64,000 nucleotides of DNA from Granulicella pectinivorans (GCF_900114625.1 NZ_FOZL01000001.1:1550001-1614000), one strand, 5' to 3'; positions 35,137 to 44,646 are shown, counted from the first letter of the stretch. The notes: a model not told the origin generated them from the letters alone. Made by a program: numbers and translations.

Positions 35137-36510
35137 TTACCGGAGGGGCGGGCGGTCGATTCGGAGATACCCGGTGAGATCACCCTCGATCCGGGCGGTG
35201 TGGGGTCCGGGGGGAAGGCCGGCAGCCAGGACGTAGCGGTACTCTGAGCCGGGTGTCTCGGGGGAGGCTGCGCAGATTGGGGCGACGGACCACTTCACGA
35301 TGAATGGGTCGTGCAGGGGGAGCTTAGTCTCCTGGAAGGCGCGGGGGGGCATCCAGTCGACGGAGGCAATTTTGAGGGCCCCGGATGGGGTGACGAAGTC
35401 GCGGGAGGCGCGGCCGGAGCCCTGATTGCCGGAGACGGAGCCGGAGAGGGTGAACTCGAAGTCGGCGTCGTCGGGGGTGAAGTGGGAGAGGGTGGCGGTC
35501 CAGTCCTCGGCGGTGTGGTCGTGGATGAGATCGATGCGGCGGAGGGCGGGCCAGTCGCGACCGGTATCGAGGGCGGTGGCGCGGGTGGCGAGCCAGCAGC
35601 CGTCGTGATCGAGGGCGGGCTTGCCGTCGATGGTCACGGACGGGGTGGCGGCAAGGGGGCGATCGGTGATCAGCTCCAGGCGGGTGCCTTCGAAGTGGAC
35701 CTTGGGAGTGGCGGGGAGGGTGGTTACGGTGTTTTCGGTTTCGTGGCTCCAGCGGTCGACAAGGCCATCGAAGTACTGGTTGAAGAAGCTGGCGATGAGG
35801 GTTTTGCCGGATTCGTTGGGGTGGACGATGTCGGCGAGGAGGGCTTCCGGGGCCATGTGGTTTCGCAGTAGGTAGTCGCGCCACCACTGGCGCTGGGGCT
35901 CGACGGCGAGACCGTACTTGCGGCCGAGGGCCGGGATCTTGTGGTAGGACATCTCATCGTGCCAGTCGCGCTGATGGACCCAGAACCAGCCGGCGCAGCC
36001 GGGGGGGCGGCCGAGGGCGAGGCCTTCGCGGCAGACGGGGTCGGGCATGGTGTCGCCGTGGTCGGTCTGGACGAGGATGTCGGCGACGGTGTTCGTGCGG
36101 AAGAGGCGGACGATGCGCTCGTAGGCGCGATGGTCGCCGTAGTCGTGGAAGACGATGAGGTCGGGGTAGGAGGCGGCGAGGTCGCGGGCGGTGGTGCGTT
36201 CGAGATCCTGGGTGGGGAAGCCGCCGATGGCGAGGTTCTGGACGACGAAGATGGTGTTGGGGTAGCGCTGCTTCCAGTGCTCCTGAACCTGCTGGTCCCA
36301 GCCGCTTTTGGTGATGGACTGGCCGTAGAAGAGGACCTTGAGGACCTTGCGGTGGGTGGGGGTGCTGGTGCGGATGATCTCGAGGGTGCGGGCGAGCTTC
36401 TGCGTGTCGGGGACGTTCTGGGTCTCTTCGTGCGCGCGGTAGAGCGTGGCGGCCGTGGCCGCGCTCAGCATAAAGAGTGTTCCACCCAGAAGAAGCCTTG
36501 CCAGACGCAT
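35137..36510 (-). CDS. SGNH/GDSL-type secreted hydrolase
   Basis: 457 residues with a signal peptide/anchor (about 1-22). SGNH blocks seen: FYGQSI (Ser65 as nucleophile, Gln in place of Asp of GDS), AIGGF (Gly95-96), HDYGDH in the block III region, and DIVHPN with Asp227 and His230. A C-terminal beta domain (about 255-457) may bind carbohydrate. Likely an esterase removing acyl groups from a polysaccharide. Converges on the glycosidase gene with only 24 bases between them. AGGA lies 8 bases before the ATG. Confidence 0.82.
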   Translation of the reverse strand: MRLARLLLGGTLFMLSAATAATLYRAHEETQNVPDTQKLARTLEIIRTSTPTHRKVLKVLFYGQSITKSGWDQQVQEHWKQRYPNTIFVVQNLAIGGFPTQDLERTTARDLAASYPDLIVFHDYGDHRAYERIVRLFRTNTVADILVQTDHGDTMPDPVCREGLALGRPPGCAGWFWVHQRDWHDEMSYHKIPALGRKYGLAVEPQRQWWRDYLLRNHMAPEALLADIVHPNESGKTLIASFFNQYFDGLVDRWSHETENTVTTLPATPKVHFEGTRLELITDRPLAATPSVTIDGKPALDHDGCWLATRATALDTGRDWPALRRIDLIHDHTAEDWTATLSHFTPDDADFEFTLSGSVSGNQGSGRASRDFVTPSGALKIASVDWMPPRAFQETKLPLHDPFIVKWSVAPICAASPETPGSEYRYVLAAGLPPGPHTARIEGDLTGYLRIDRPPLR

Positions 36511-36678
36511 TCTTGATTCCTGTTTGAGTTCGCGGAGGTTGGGGCTTTTGGCCTTTATTTTATTGGTATACGTCCCCTGTGGTGTCTGAGCAGGTTTTCG
36601 ACATCGTTTCCCGATCGGCTGATGGGCGGTGTCTGGTTGAGGCTAGCATGTGGGCGGTGACCGTTGTAAGACGCGCCT

Positions 36679-37515
36679 CTACCGACCCACCAGCAACAGA
36701 AGCGAAACATCATCCGGAAGCTCCGACCCTCCGGTCCACGCCTCCAGATCCGCCTTCACTGCCTTCAGCGCCTCATGCGGATCGCAGTCCGCCACCACAC
36801 GGGCCAGCCGTTCCACGGGATAGGGCTCGCCCTCCGCATTCAAGCAGGCCCCCACCCCATCCGAATACACCAGCAGTTTCTCACCCGCCTGCAGCGTCGT
36901 TACCGTCTCGTCATACGTCATATCCGGCCACAACCCCACGGGAAACCCACCATCCCCCACTGGCGTCGCCGTCCCATCCACCGCAAACTTCAGCGGCGCC
37001 GGATGCCCCGCCTGGCAAAAACGAATCTCCCGCGTCTCGGTATCGAGCACCGCGTACAGCATCGTGAAATATCCATCGCCCTGCGGCAGAAACCGCCGGT
37101 TCAGTTCGCTCACCACATCCACCGGCGGCACAATCCTCTTCAGCTCCAACTGAAAGTCGTACCGCACCATCGGGCTCCCCGGATGCGGCGAAAGCAACTG
37201 GTTGAGCGTCACCGAAAGCAGCGCCGATCCCACCCCATGCCCGGCCACATCCAGTTGATAAAAGATCAGGTACCGGCCCTGCATCATGAAGTAGTTCAGG
37301 TTGTCGCCTGCCAGGTAGCTCGTCGGCAGCAGCAGCCAGTCGATCCCGAACTTCGGATGCACGTCGAACACCGTAGGCAGCAGACTCAACTGCAGCGCCG
37401 AAGCATGCCGCAGCTCCGACTGCACCAGCTCATACCCGGAGCGCAGCCGCGCGTTCTCGGCAACCAGTCTTGCATTCTCTTCCGTCAGAGCCCGGATGGC
37501 GTCGTCGTGGTTCAC
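36679..37515 (-). CDS. SpoIIE/RsbU-type PP2C phosphatase
   Basis: 278 residues, cytoplasmic. A short N-terminal coiled coil (about 5-45) is followed by a SpoIIE-type PP2C domain with metal-binding Asp71 (AGDN, where GGD is usual), Asp89 in LDVAGHG, YSDGV and the final DDVSLLLL. These phosphatases dephosphorylate STAS anti-anti-sigma proteins, and a STAS gene lies at 50306-50644 in the same polysaccharide region. No kinase/anti-sigma gene is seen in the window. Confidence 0.9.
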   Translation of the reverse strand: MNHDDAIRALTEENARLVAENARLRSGYELVQSELRHASALQLSLLPTVFDVHPKFGIDWLLLPTSYLAGDNLNYFMMQGRYLIFYQLDVAGHGVGSALLSVTLNQLLSPHPGSPMVRYDFQLELKRIVPPVDVVSELNRRFLPQGDGYFTMLYAVLDTETREIRFCQAGHPAPLKFAVDGTATPVGDGGFPVGLWPDMTYDETVTTLQAGEKLLVYSDGVGACLNAEGEPYPVERLARVVADCDPHEALKAVKADLEAWTGGSELPDDVSLLLLVGR

Positions 37516-37538
37516 GTAGCGACGAGTCTACCACCGGC

Positions 37539-38114
37539 TCAACGCCCCTGAATCGCCTTGGCCGGAACGCCTGCCACGACCGCACCCGCCGGAACATCCT
37601 TCGTCACCACGGCGTTCGCCCCCACCGTCGCGCCATGCCCGATTGTCACCCCACCGAGCACCGTGACGCCGCGCCCGATCCAGACCTCATCCCCCAGCAC
37701 AATGGGCTTCGCCGAAAACCCCGATTCCCGCATCGGCTTGTCCGCGCTCCGCAGATGGTTCGCATCCCGCAGGCTCGAGTACTCCCCAATCATCGTGCCC
37801 CTGCCGATCACGATCCCGGCCATGGCGACCACATGCACCCCACGTGACATCACTACGCCCTCGCCCACCGCGATCGTCGCCGCTCCCTGCGTCTCCAGGT
37901 ACAGCTCCGGAAACAGGTAGCACCGCTCCCCAAACGCAATCGCCCCGGTCCCATGCACCTCGTTGCGTCCAAGCACCACCACCGACCCCGGGAGATGCGT
38001 CTTCAACTGGCTCGACAGCCGCGCATGCGCATACAGCTTCCCCAGCGCCAGCCGCACCCCGGCCGTAGCCTTCAGCACCGAGCGAATCGTTCCACTCAGA
38101 AGCGCCTTTACCAT
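37539..38114 (-). CDS. WcaF/maltose-O-acetyltransferase-like hexapeptide acetyltransferase
   Basis: 191 residues from the ATG at 38114, which overlaps the end of the glycosyltransferase gene by 7 bases; a longer frame to 38156 is possible but overlaps more. Hexapeptide repeats fill about 60-185 (for example IAVGEGVVMSRG, IVIGRGTMIGEY, DEVWIGRGVTVLGG, IGHGATVGANAVV). The family transfers acetyl from acetyl-CoA to a sugar hydroxyl. Placed directly after a GT2 gene, it probably acetylates the exopolysaccharide repeat unit. Confidence 0.85.
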   Translation of the reverse strand: MVKALLSGTIRSVLKATAGVRLALGKLYAHARLSSQLKTHLPGSVVVLGRNEVHGTGAIAFGERCYLFPELYLETQGAATIAVGEGVVMSRGVHVVAMAGIVIGRGTMIGEYSSLRDANHLRSADKPMRESGFSAKPIVLGDEVWIGRGVTVLGGVTIGHGATVGANAVVTKDVPAGAVVAGVPAKAIQGR

Positions 38115-39127
38115 GGCCGCGGCGGTGAAAACCGCCCTCCCCTGGTGTCCTTCCACGCCTGCTCCAGCAAAGCCAGCAGCACCTTGTACCGCTCGCCGCG
38201 ATCCTTCCTCTCCTGGGTGCTTGCGAACCTATTCCGCACAATCGTCAGCCGGTACATGAAGCCCTCGGCCTCCTTCGCCAGCCATGCCTGCTCATCATGG
38301 TGCTTGCGGTAGTAAAGAAACATCGACCGCATCCGCCACATTACCACCTGCGCCGCCATCGACGAGTACGCCAGCGTCTTCACCCGCTTCGAAGACTCAC
38401 CGCCCCAGTGCACTACTACCACATCCGGCCAGTACCAGATGCTGTACCCCGCATCCTTGATCCGCTTACAAAGATCGACTTCCTCGTAATAGAGAAAGAA
38501 CGCCGGATCGAACAACCCCACCTTCGCCAGGACCTCGGGCCGCGCAATGCAGAATGCCCCGGGAACCCAGTCCACCGAAGCCGCCTCCATCGAATCCGCC
38601 CACGTGCGGTCGAAGTCTCCAAAGAACCTGTTCTTTGGAAACTGCCCGGCCAGCCCCGTCATCACCACCAGGTCACCCACAATCGAATGAAACGTCCGCG
38701 CCGAAGGCTGCCACGCGCCATCCCGACCGATCAGCCGCGCTCCGCCCAGCCCACAGTCCGGCGTCGCATCCATATGCTGGATCGCCAGATGCAGCGCCCC
38801 CGGCGCGAAGAACGCGTCCGAGTTCAACAGAACGTGATATCTGCCGGTAGCTTTTTCGAGCGCCACGTTGTTCGCCGCGCCGAATCCAAGGTTCGTATCG
38901 CTCCGAAACAGGATCACTTCGGGAAACTCCGCCGCCACCATCTCCGCCGAGCCATCCGTCGATGCGTTATCGACCACCATGATTTCGGCTGAAAGCGCAC
39001 CGATCTCCCGCTGCACCGACTCCAGGCACGCGCGCAGCACCTCGCACGTGTTGAACGAGACAATGACGATCGAAACGTCGATTCCCAATCCGGTTGGCTT
39101 CACAGTGCGTTCAGTATACTCAAGCAT
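38108..39127 (-). CDS. GT2 glycosyltransferase (rhamnosyltransferase-like)
   Basis: 339 residues if started at the ATG of 39127. GT-A fold: SIVIVSFNT start, VVDNASTDGS, NLGFGAANN, LLNSDAFF (DxD-equivalent) and YYEEVDLCKRI (ED motif). It resembles WbbL-like rhamnosyltransferases. A -10 box TATACT (39113-39118, minus) lies inside the first codons, and an in-frame GTG at 39103 follows it by 9 bases; the true start may be that GTG on a leaderless message (331 residues). First gene of a minus-strand run with the acetyltransferase and phosphatase. Confidence 0.9.
   Translation of the reverse strand: MLEYTERTVKPTGLGIDVSIVIVSFNTCEVLRACLESVQREIGALSAEIMVVDNASTDGSAEMVAAEFPEVILFRSDTNLGFGAANNVALEKATGRYHVLLNSDAFFAPGALHLAIQHMDATPDCGLGGARLIGRDGAWQPSARTFHSIVGDLVVMTGLAGQFPKNRFFGDFDRTWADSMEAASVDWVPGAFCIARPEVLAKVGLFDPAFFLYYEEVDLCKRIKDAGYSIWYWPDVVVVHWGGESSKRVKTLAYSSMAAQVVMWRMRSMFLYYRKHHDEQAWLAKEAEGFMYRLTIVRNRFASTQERKDRGERYKVLLALLEQAWKDTRGGRFSPPRPW
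39113..39118 (-). promoter_or_regulatory. -10 box at the start of the GT2 gene
   Basis: TATACT on the minus strand followed after 9 bases by an in-frame GTG. Same spacing as upstream of the permease at 29143. No clear -35 box. Confidence 0.45.
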
Positions 39128-39185
39128 CTCCAGCCATCCGGTACACTGGGTGCAAAGTCACAACACTCCAGGAAATCAAGCATCT

Positions 39186-40592
39186 ATGGGTCAGGAATCA
39201 GCGGGTCGGGAATCAGCCGAGGGGCAGCACACAGGCACAGCACCGGCGATGAAGGCCCTTGAAAAGACGGCCCTCCGAGCCTCCGTCTGGTCCGTGCTCG
39301 AATACGGCTCCGGCACCCTCCTCCGCGTCGTCTCCTCCCTCGTTCTCACCCGTCTGCTCGCCCCCGCCTACTTCGGCGAGATGACCCTCGTCTCCACCCT
39401 TATTGTCGGCATCAATCTCCTCTCCGACATCGGCCTGGGTCCCTCCGTCATCCAGTCCAAACGCGGCGACGAGCCGGACTTCCTCAACACGGCCTGGACC
39501 CTCCAGGTCATCCGCGGCACGGCCCTCTGGATCATCGCCCTCGCCGTGAGTTGGCCCATGGCCCTCTTCTACAACAACCACCACCTTCTCTATCTCCTCC
39601 CGGTGCTGGCCTTCACCAACGTCATCAGCGGCTTCAACTCCACCAACCTGCTCACCCTCTCCCGCCACATGGGTGTCCGGCGCCTCTTCGCCATCGACGG
39701 ATCCATGTCCGTCGTCTCTCTTATCACCACCATTGTCTGGGCCCTCATCTGGCCTTCCGTCTGGGCCATCGTCGCCGGACAGATCGTCTCCGGCATCTAC
39801 CGGCTCGTCCTCAGCCACATCCCCACCGTCGCCCCCGGCATCCGCAACCGGTTCCGCTGGGAGAAGGAAGCGCTCTCCAGCATCGTCCACTTCGGCAAGT
39901 GGATCATGATCGGCACCGCCTTCTTCTTCTTTGCCTCCCAGGCCGATCGCCTCATCCTCGGCAAGCTCACCACGCTCACCCTCCTCGGCGTCTACGGCCT
40001 CGCCTACCAGCTCTCCGATCTCCCCCGCCAGATCTTCCTCTCTCTCGGCAACCGCGTCGCGTACCCCTTTATCGCCAAGATCATTCACCTCCCCCGCGAA
40101 GAGTTCCGCGTCAAGTTCCTTCGCTACCGCTCCTACTCGCTCCTCGTCGGCGGCTCGCTCCTCTGCATCATGGTCACCTTCGGCGATCAGGTCGTCCTCC
40201 ACGCCTACGACAAGCGCTATCACGAGGCCGCGTGGATGATTCCCATCCTTGCCATCGGCCTCTGGCACACTCTGCTCTACACCACGACCCTGCCTGTCCT
40301 CTTCTCTCTTGGACAGGCCCGCTACAACGCCTACGGCAACGCCGCCTACGCCATCGCCGTCAGCGCCGGAGTCTGGAGCGGATACCACTTCTACGGCATG
40401 CTGGGAGCCGTCATCGCCGTTGCCGCCGGCGACTTCCCCATGTACCTTGTCGTTCTTACCGGAGCCACCCGCGAAGGCATCAAGCCCCTCAAGCAGGATC
40501 TGCTCATGACCGGCGCCTTCGTCGCGCTCCTCCTAGCCTGCCTCTTCGCCCGGGCCTCTCTCTGGGCCGCCGTCCCCTTCCACCCCGCCTGA
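39186..40592 (+). CDS. Wzx-type polysaccharide flippase
   Basis: 468 residues with about 12 membrane helices and MOP/PST family features (LRVVSSLVLTRLLAPAYFG near the start, typical of WzxC-like flippases). It should move the lipid-linked repeat unit across the inner membrane. The ATG at 39186 is followed by a 15-base tandem duplication (39188-39217) coding GQESA-GRESA, a hydrophilic tail before the first helix. A later ATG at 39249 is also possible. Coding sequence is strongly C-rich. Confidence 0.92.
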   Translation: MGQESAGRESAEGQHTGTAPAMKALEKTALRASVWSVLEYGSGTLLRVVSSLVLTRLLAPAYFGEMTLVSTLIVGINLLSDIGLGPSVIQSKRGDEPDFLNTAWTLQVIRGTALWIIALAVSWPMALFYNNHHLLYLLPVLAFTNVISGFNSTNLLTLSRHMGVRRLFAIDGSMSVVSLITTIVWALIWPSVWAIVAGQIVSGIYRLVLSHIPTVAPGIRNRFRWEKEALSSIVHFGKWIMIGTAFFFFASQADRLILGKLTTLTLLGVYGLAYQLSDLPRQIFLSLGNRVAYPFIAKIIHLPREEFRVKFLRYRSYSLLVGGSLLCIMVTFGDQVVLHAYDKRYHEAAWMIPILAIGLWHTLLYTTTLPVLFSLGQARYNAYGNAAYAIAVSAGVWSGYHFYGMLGAVIAVAAGDFPMYLVVLTGATREGIKPLKQDLLMTGAFVALLLACLFARASLWAAVPFHPA

Positions 40593-40674
40593 CATGGCCT
40601 CGCTGTTGCTATCGCTTCCCGGTTGTCATCCCCAAAGGGGATCTGCCTTTGCTTTTGCCTTTGCTTCCAGGTAG

Positions 40675-40694
40675 CCCAAGGCTTTAGCCTTGGG
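40675..40694 (+). terminator. Hairpin after the flippase gene
   Basis: CCCAAGGCT-TT-AGCCTTGGG is a perfect 9-bp inverted repeat 82 bases past the stop codon, followed by TCTCAC with no strong T tract. A second short palindrome, CCCCAAAGGGG, is at 40630-40640. The rest of the 235-base gap 40593-40827 holds a pyrimidine-rich stretch and no gene. Confidence 0.5.
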
Positions 40695-40827
40695 TCTCAC
40701 AGCATCACCAAACAATCGGGCTTGAGCCCCTGGGTATGCCGTCTTGTCCCGGCCGCAACCGCTCAAACGGAGACCGGCGCGCGTTTCGATTCATCAGATC
40801 CGTCCGCATCTTTTTCAGGAGTCGCAC

Positions 40828-42063
40828 ATGGCATCGCATGGCCCCCGCATTATGGATCAGTACGAAGTCATCCTCGTAGCCCCCAACGTCTCCGAGCAGA
40901 TGGGCGGCGAGGCCATCAAGGCCCTCCATATCTACCTCGAACTCGCCAAACAGGGCGTCAAGGTCCACCAGGTCACGCATGTGCGCGTCAAGGCCGAACT
41001 GGACAAGAAGTTTCCCGAGATGAGCGTCACCTACGTCCCTGACACCGGCCTCGAAAAGGCACTCTACCGCAGCCCCCTCTTCGAGCAGACCCTTAACCGC
41101 GCCTTCCTCAAGGCCGGCCTCAAGGTCGTCGAGGAGATGCTCACCTGGAACCCGCGCGCGGTGGTCCACCTCACGTCGCCTGTCTCCCCCATCCTCCGCT
41201 ACCCCTCGTTACCGAGCAGCCACGTCGTCATTGGGCCCATCAACGGCAACATCCACTACCCGCCCGGCTTTCTGCACCGCGAAACCCGCTCCTACAAGGT
41301 GCGCCGCTGGCTCCACGGCCTCATGCAGGCCCGCAACCGCGTCCTCCCCGATGGCAAGCGTCAGGCCGCCGCCCTCCTTGTTGCCGGAGGCAAGCGCACC
41401 TACGACTCCCTCCGCGCCGGAGGCTGCACCGAAAATCAGCTCGTCGACTCCATCGACAGCGGTGTGCAGGACCGCCTCGCCCTGCTCCCCCGGATCACCC
41501 ACACCGGCGTCAACCCGCGCTTTTACCACAACGGCCGCCTCGTGGAGCACAAGGGCACCGACCTCATCATCAAGGCCCTCGCGCTCACCAAGCTCCCCAT
41601 CGAGCTCACCATCATCGGCCGCGGCCCCGAGCTCCCCAAGATGCGCGCCCTGGTCAAGGAGATGGCTCTCGACAACCGCGTCATCTTCATCGAGTGGGTC
41701 GCCAACCACGAAGATCTCGCCGAGATGCTCCGCCAGTACCGTGCCTTCGTCTTCCCGTCTCTCGCCGAAGCCAACGGCATCGTCGTCCAGGAGGCCATGG
41801 TGCAGGGCCTGCCCGTCATCGCCTGCGACTGGGGCGGCCCATCGCTCCTCGTCACCCCCGAGACCGGCTTCCTCATCCCCCCACGCGACGAAGAGTTCGT
41901 CATTGAAGAGCTGGCCGCCAAGATGGACCAGCTTGCCCAGGACGGTGAGTTAGCCGAGCGCATGTCGATCGCCGCCCGCAAGCGAGCGTTGGACAAGCAC
42001 TTCATCTGGTCCGACATCATCAAGGAGTGGCGCACCGTCTACGCCCGCATCGCCCCCAAGTAG
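40828..42063 (+). CDS. GT4 glycosyltransferase
   Basis: 411 residues from the ATG at 40828, which has AGGAG 7 bases upstream. GT-B fold: N-terminal Rossmann with APNVSEQMGGEA, C-terminal nucleotide-sugar domain (about 255-400) with VEHKGTD and the EX7E-type motif EANGIVVQEAM, then DWGGPS. Predicted to transfer a hexose or similar from a nucleotide sugar in exopolysaccharide assembly. Converges on the next glycosyltransferase. Confidence 0.92.
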   Translation: MASHGPRIMDQYEVILVAPNVSEQMGGEAIKALHIYLELAKQGVKVHQVTHVRVKAELDKKFPEMSVTYVPDTGLEKALYRSPLFEQTLNRAFLKAGLKVVEEMLTWNPRAVVHLTSPVSPILRYPSLPSSHVVIGPINGNIHYPPGFLHRETRSYKVRRWLHGLMQARNRVLPDGKRQAAALLVAGGKRTYDSLRAGGCTENQLVDSIDSGVQDRLALLPRITHTGVNPRFYHNGRLVEHKGTDLIIKALALTKLPIELTIIGRGPELPKMRALVKEMALDNRVIFIEWVANHEDLAEMLRQYRAFVFPSLAEANGIVVQEAMVQGLPVIACDWGGPSLLVTPETGFLIPPRDEEFVIEELAAKMDQLAQDGELAERMSIAARKRALDKHFIWSDIIKEWRTVYARIAPK

Positions 42064-42083
42064 CCACAAACGTGGGTGCCCTG

Positions 42084-42104
42084 TATCTCGCTTCTGAGAT
42101 ATGG
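42084..42104. repeat. REP-like hairpin between convergent glycosyltransferases
   Basis: TATCTC-GCTTCT-GAGATA, with flanking CC and GG that can extend the stem over a mismatch, lies in the 53-base gap between convergent genes. It could act as a bidirectional terminator, though T tracts are short. Confidence 0.4.
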
Positions 42105-42116
42105 GGTTCCTCGGGG

Positions 42117-43235
42117 CTACGGAAACATCAACCCCAAATACCGCTCCGTAATCGCATCTGCATTGAACCGCTCCAGCGCCGCCGCTGGAATCACCTTCCG
42201 CGCCCCCGCAAACACTCGCTCCACCGCCCCCGCCAGAGCCGCGGGATCATCCATCGGCACCATCTCGCCATACGTCCCATTGGCCAGAATCTCCGCCGGC
42301 CCGCTCGGGCAATCCGTTGACACCACCGGCGTCCCCAAAGTCAAAGCCTCCATCTGCGCTACCGGCATCCCCTCCCAGTTCGAGCTCATCACAAACACGG
42401 CCGCCCGCGCCATGTACGCCGCCGGATTCGCCACAAACCCCGGCATCCGCACATCGTCCGCCACACCAAGCTCCTCCACCAAAGCCGTCAGGTGCGCCCG
42501 TTCCGACCCCTCCCCCAGGATCAGCAGCTTCACCTTGCGCCCCGCCCGAATCATCGCAAACGCCCGCAACAGATTCGGAAAGTTCTTCTGCGTCTCCAGC
42601 CTGCCGATCGCCAGCATCACCGGCGGAGCCCCCGCCGCAAACCAGTCATCCTCCAAGGGCTCAGCGGCCGCCGCAAACAGCCGCGTCGCATCGATCGGGT
42701 TGTAGATCGTGATCACCTTCCCCCGATCCAGCCCGCTTACCTTGCACATATCGTCCGCCACCCCGTTCGACACCGCGATGATCGCATCCGCCATCGGATA
42801 GATCCTCCGTGTCGTCCACCGGATCACCGTCGTCCGCAGGCTCCCCGGTTTCGAATTCGCAATGTCTGAAGACAGCGTCGTATGCTCCGAGAGCAGCAGA
42901 CGCGTCTTCACCCGGGCCAGCGCCCGCGCCACGCAAGCCGTCTCATTCGCAAAGTGCGTCGCCGACAACATCGCATGGGGCCTCCTCGTTGCCAGATAAT
43001 CCCGCAGCTTCCCCACCCGCTGCAGCGGACTATGCGCTTCCAGCTTCACCAGCTCCACGCCCTCCGGCAAAATCTTCTCGAACGGCGAATACACCAGCAG
43101 ATCCAGCACCAGGTCCACTGCGATCCCCCGGTCCAGAAAGCCCCGGATCAGGTCGAACATCACCCGCTCCACCCCGCCGTTGTACAGCGTGTGCATATAG
43201 ATCGCGATCTGCTTCGGTGCCCTCGTCGTTTCCAT
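42117..43235 (-). CDS. GT4 glycosyltransferase
   Basis: 372 residues, GT-B fold. The N-terminal part has the donor-independent LYNGGVERVM motif seen in many GT4 enzymes; the C-terminal domain carries AIGRLETQKNFP and the EX7E motif in WEGMPVAQMEALTLGTPVV. It follows the Wzy-type gene by 17 bases on the minus strand, so the two are probably co-transcribed. Confidence 0.92.
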   Translation of the reverse strand: METTRAPKQIAIYMHTLYNGGVERVMFDLIRGFLDRGIAVDLVLDLLVYSPFEKILPEGVELVKLEAHSPLQRVGKLRDYLATRRPHAMLSATHFANETACVARALARVKTRLLLSEHTTLSSDIANSKPGSLRTTVIRWTTRRIYPMADAIIAVSNGVADDMCKVSGLDRGKVITIYNPIDATRLFAAAAEPLEDDWFAAGAPPVMLAIGRLETQKNFPNLLRAFAMIRAGRKVKLLILGEGSERAHLTALVEELGVADDVRMPGFVANPAAYMARAAVFVMSSNWEGMPVAQMEALTLGTPVVSTDCPSGPAEILANGTYGEMVPMDDPAALAGAVERVFAGARKVIPAAALERFNADAITERYLGLMFP

Positions 43236-43252
43236 CGTTCTCCCCAGAGATC

Positions 43253-44617
43253 CTAGCTATACACCCGCATCAGCGCGGGCTCCCCCGTCGCCTTGCCGCT
43301 CTTCGTCGCCATCTTCCGCTTATCCGTAAACCGGGACGTCCCCACCGCCTGCGACCACCCGATCAGGAGGAAGAACAGCGGATAACTCTGTGCCCCCAGG
43401 AATACCGTCGCAATCGTAAACGCGATCCCCACCAGCACTCCAAACAGCGTCAGCACAAAGTGCCTGTCCTGCACCGTCTTCACCCGCCCAGCCGCTCCGA
43501 GCAGCGCAATCGCCGCCTCCAGTTGCAGCAGCATAAACGAGATCGCCCCGATCCACCCCTGCGTCACCCACAGAAACAGATACTCATTGTCGATCGACGT
43601 CTGCCCATGGATCCGCGGAAAGATCTGCCCCCAGCCCCACGCGCCCTTCGCCTCGGCCACCGGAATATAGTTGTCCACCAGCTCCGCGCGATACTGCGCC
43701 GTCTCCCTTTCCGATCCATAGTCCGTGCGCGGTCCCGCCACCCACTGCTTCGAGATGACGTACGCCGGAACCCCCACCCCCACCAGCAGCCCCACCACCA
43801 GGATCGCCCGCGCCATCGGCTTCTTCGCCCGGCCGATCGAAGCCACCAGCAAGGCCAGCCCCGTCCCGATCCAGGGCCCGCGAGCCTGCGTCATCAGAAG
43901 GATCACCAGCAGCCCGCCCACCGCCACCTTCGGCCGGTTCAGCCGCTCCGGAATCTTGATCTTGCCGTACCGCTCCTCGTACTCCCGCTTCGCCAGCCAG
44001 ATCGCCAGCATGAACCCAAACGAGAAGACAATGCCGGCCAGCTCGGACTGCGCAAACGGCCCCGCCACGCGCCCAAAACCCCACCGGATCTGCGTCACCC
44101 ATCCGCTCCACTCGTTCGGAAAGAAGTGATTCCACATCCGCCCAAACGGGTTGAACTTGAAAAAGTATTCGATCGTGGACACGACCGCGGCGATCACCAT
44201 CAGCCACACCGTTCGCCGGCTGGCCTCCTCCCGGCCATCCTTGTACTCCATGAGCAGCTTGCCCGCCATGTAGGGCACGACCGCCTCCACCAAGGTGTTG
44301 AACATGGTGAAGCTCGCCTCGGTCGTCCGCCCCTTTGTGTAGTCGGTATAAGCCGTTGAAAGCACAAACGGAACCATCCACAGATCCGCGCGCGAGAAGC
44401 GCCAACGCGGCAGGTCGTACACCAGTACGCCCACCCCAAGCCCAAGCAGCGCGGAATCGAGAAAATTCAGCGACGGCAACGGACGCGCCGCAAGAAAGTA
44501 GTATGTCGGAAACAGAAACATCACCGGCAGCACCACCTTCTGGAAGGCAGCCTGCGTTCCCTGCGTGAACACCACGGCAAGGCAGACAAACAGCGGGATG
44601 ATGGCGACGACTTCCAT
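43253..44617 (-). CDS. Wzy/O-antigen-ligase-like membrane protein
   Basis: 454 residues with about ten membrane helices and a long periplasmic loop (about 290-350) carrying Arg and His residues, typical of Wzy_C polymerases/ligases. Motif TQARGPWIG on the entry to a helix is typical. It likely polymerises repeat units at the periplasmic face after flipping by the Wzx-type protein. A TATACT -10-like box is 29 bases upstream. Confidence 0.85.
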   Translation of the reverse strand: MEVVAIIPLFVCLAVVFTQGTQAAFQKVVLPVMFLFPTYYFLAARPLPSLNFLDSALLGLGVGVLVYDLPRWRFSRADLWMVPFVLSTAYTDYTKGRTTEASFTMFNTLVEAVVPYMAGKLLMEYKDGREEASRRTVWLMVIAAVVSTIEYFFKFNPFGRMWNHFFPNEWSGWVTQIRWGFGRVAGPFAQSELAGIVFSFGFMLAIWLAKREYEERYGKIKIPERLNRPKVAVGGLLVILLMTQARGPWIGTGLALLVASIGRAKKPMARAILVVGLLVGVGVPAYVISKQWVAGPRTDYGSERETAQYRAELVDNYIPVAEAKGAWGWGQIFPRIHGQTSIDNEYLFLWVTQGWIGAISFMLLQLEAAIALLGAAGRVKTVQDRHFVLTLFGVLVGIAFTIATVFLGAQSYPLFFLLIGWSQAVGTSRFTDKRKMATKSGKATGEPALMRVYS

Positions 44618-44646
44618 ACGTAAGGAGCAACGTCTGCTTTCTTCCG

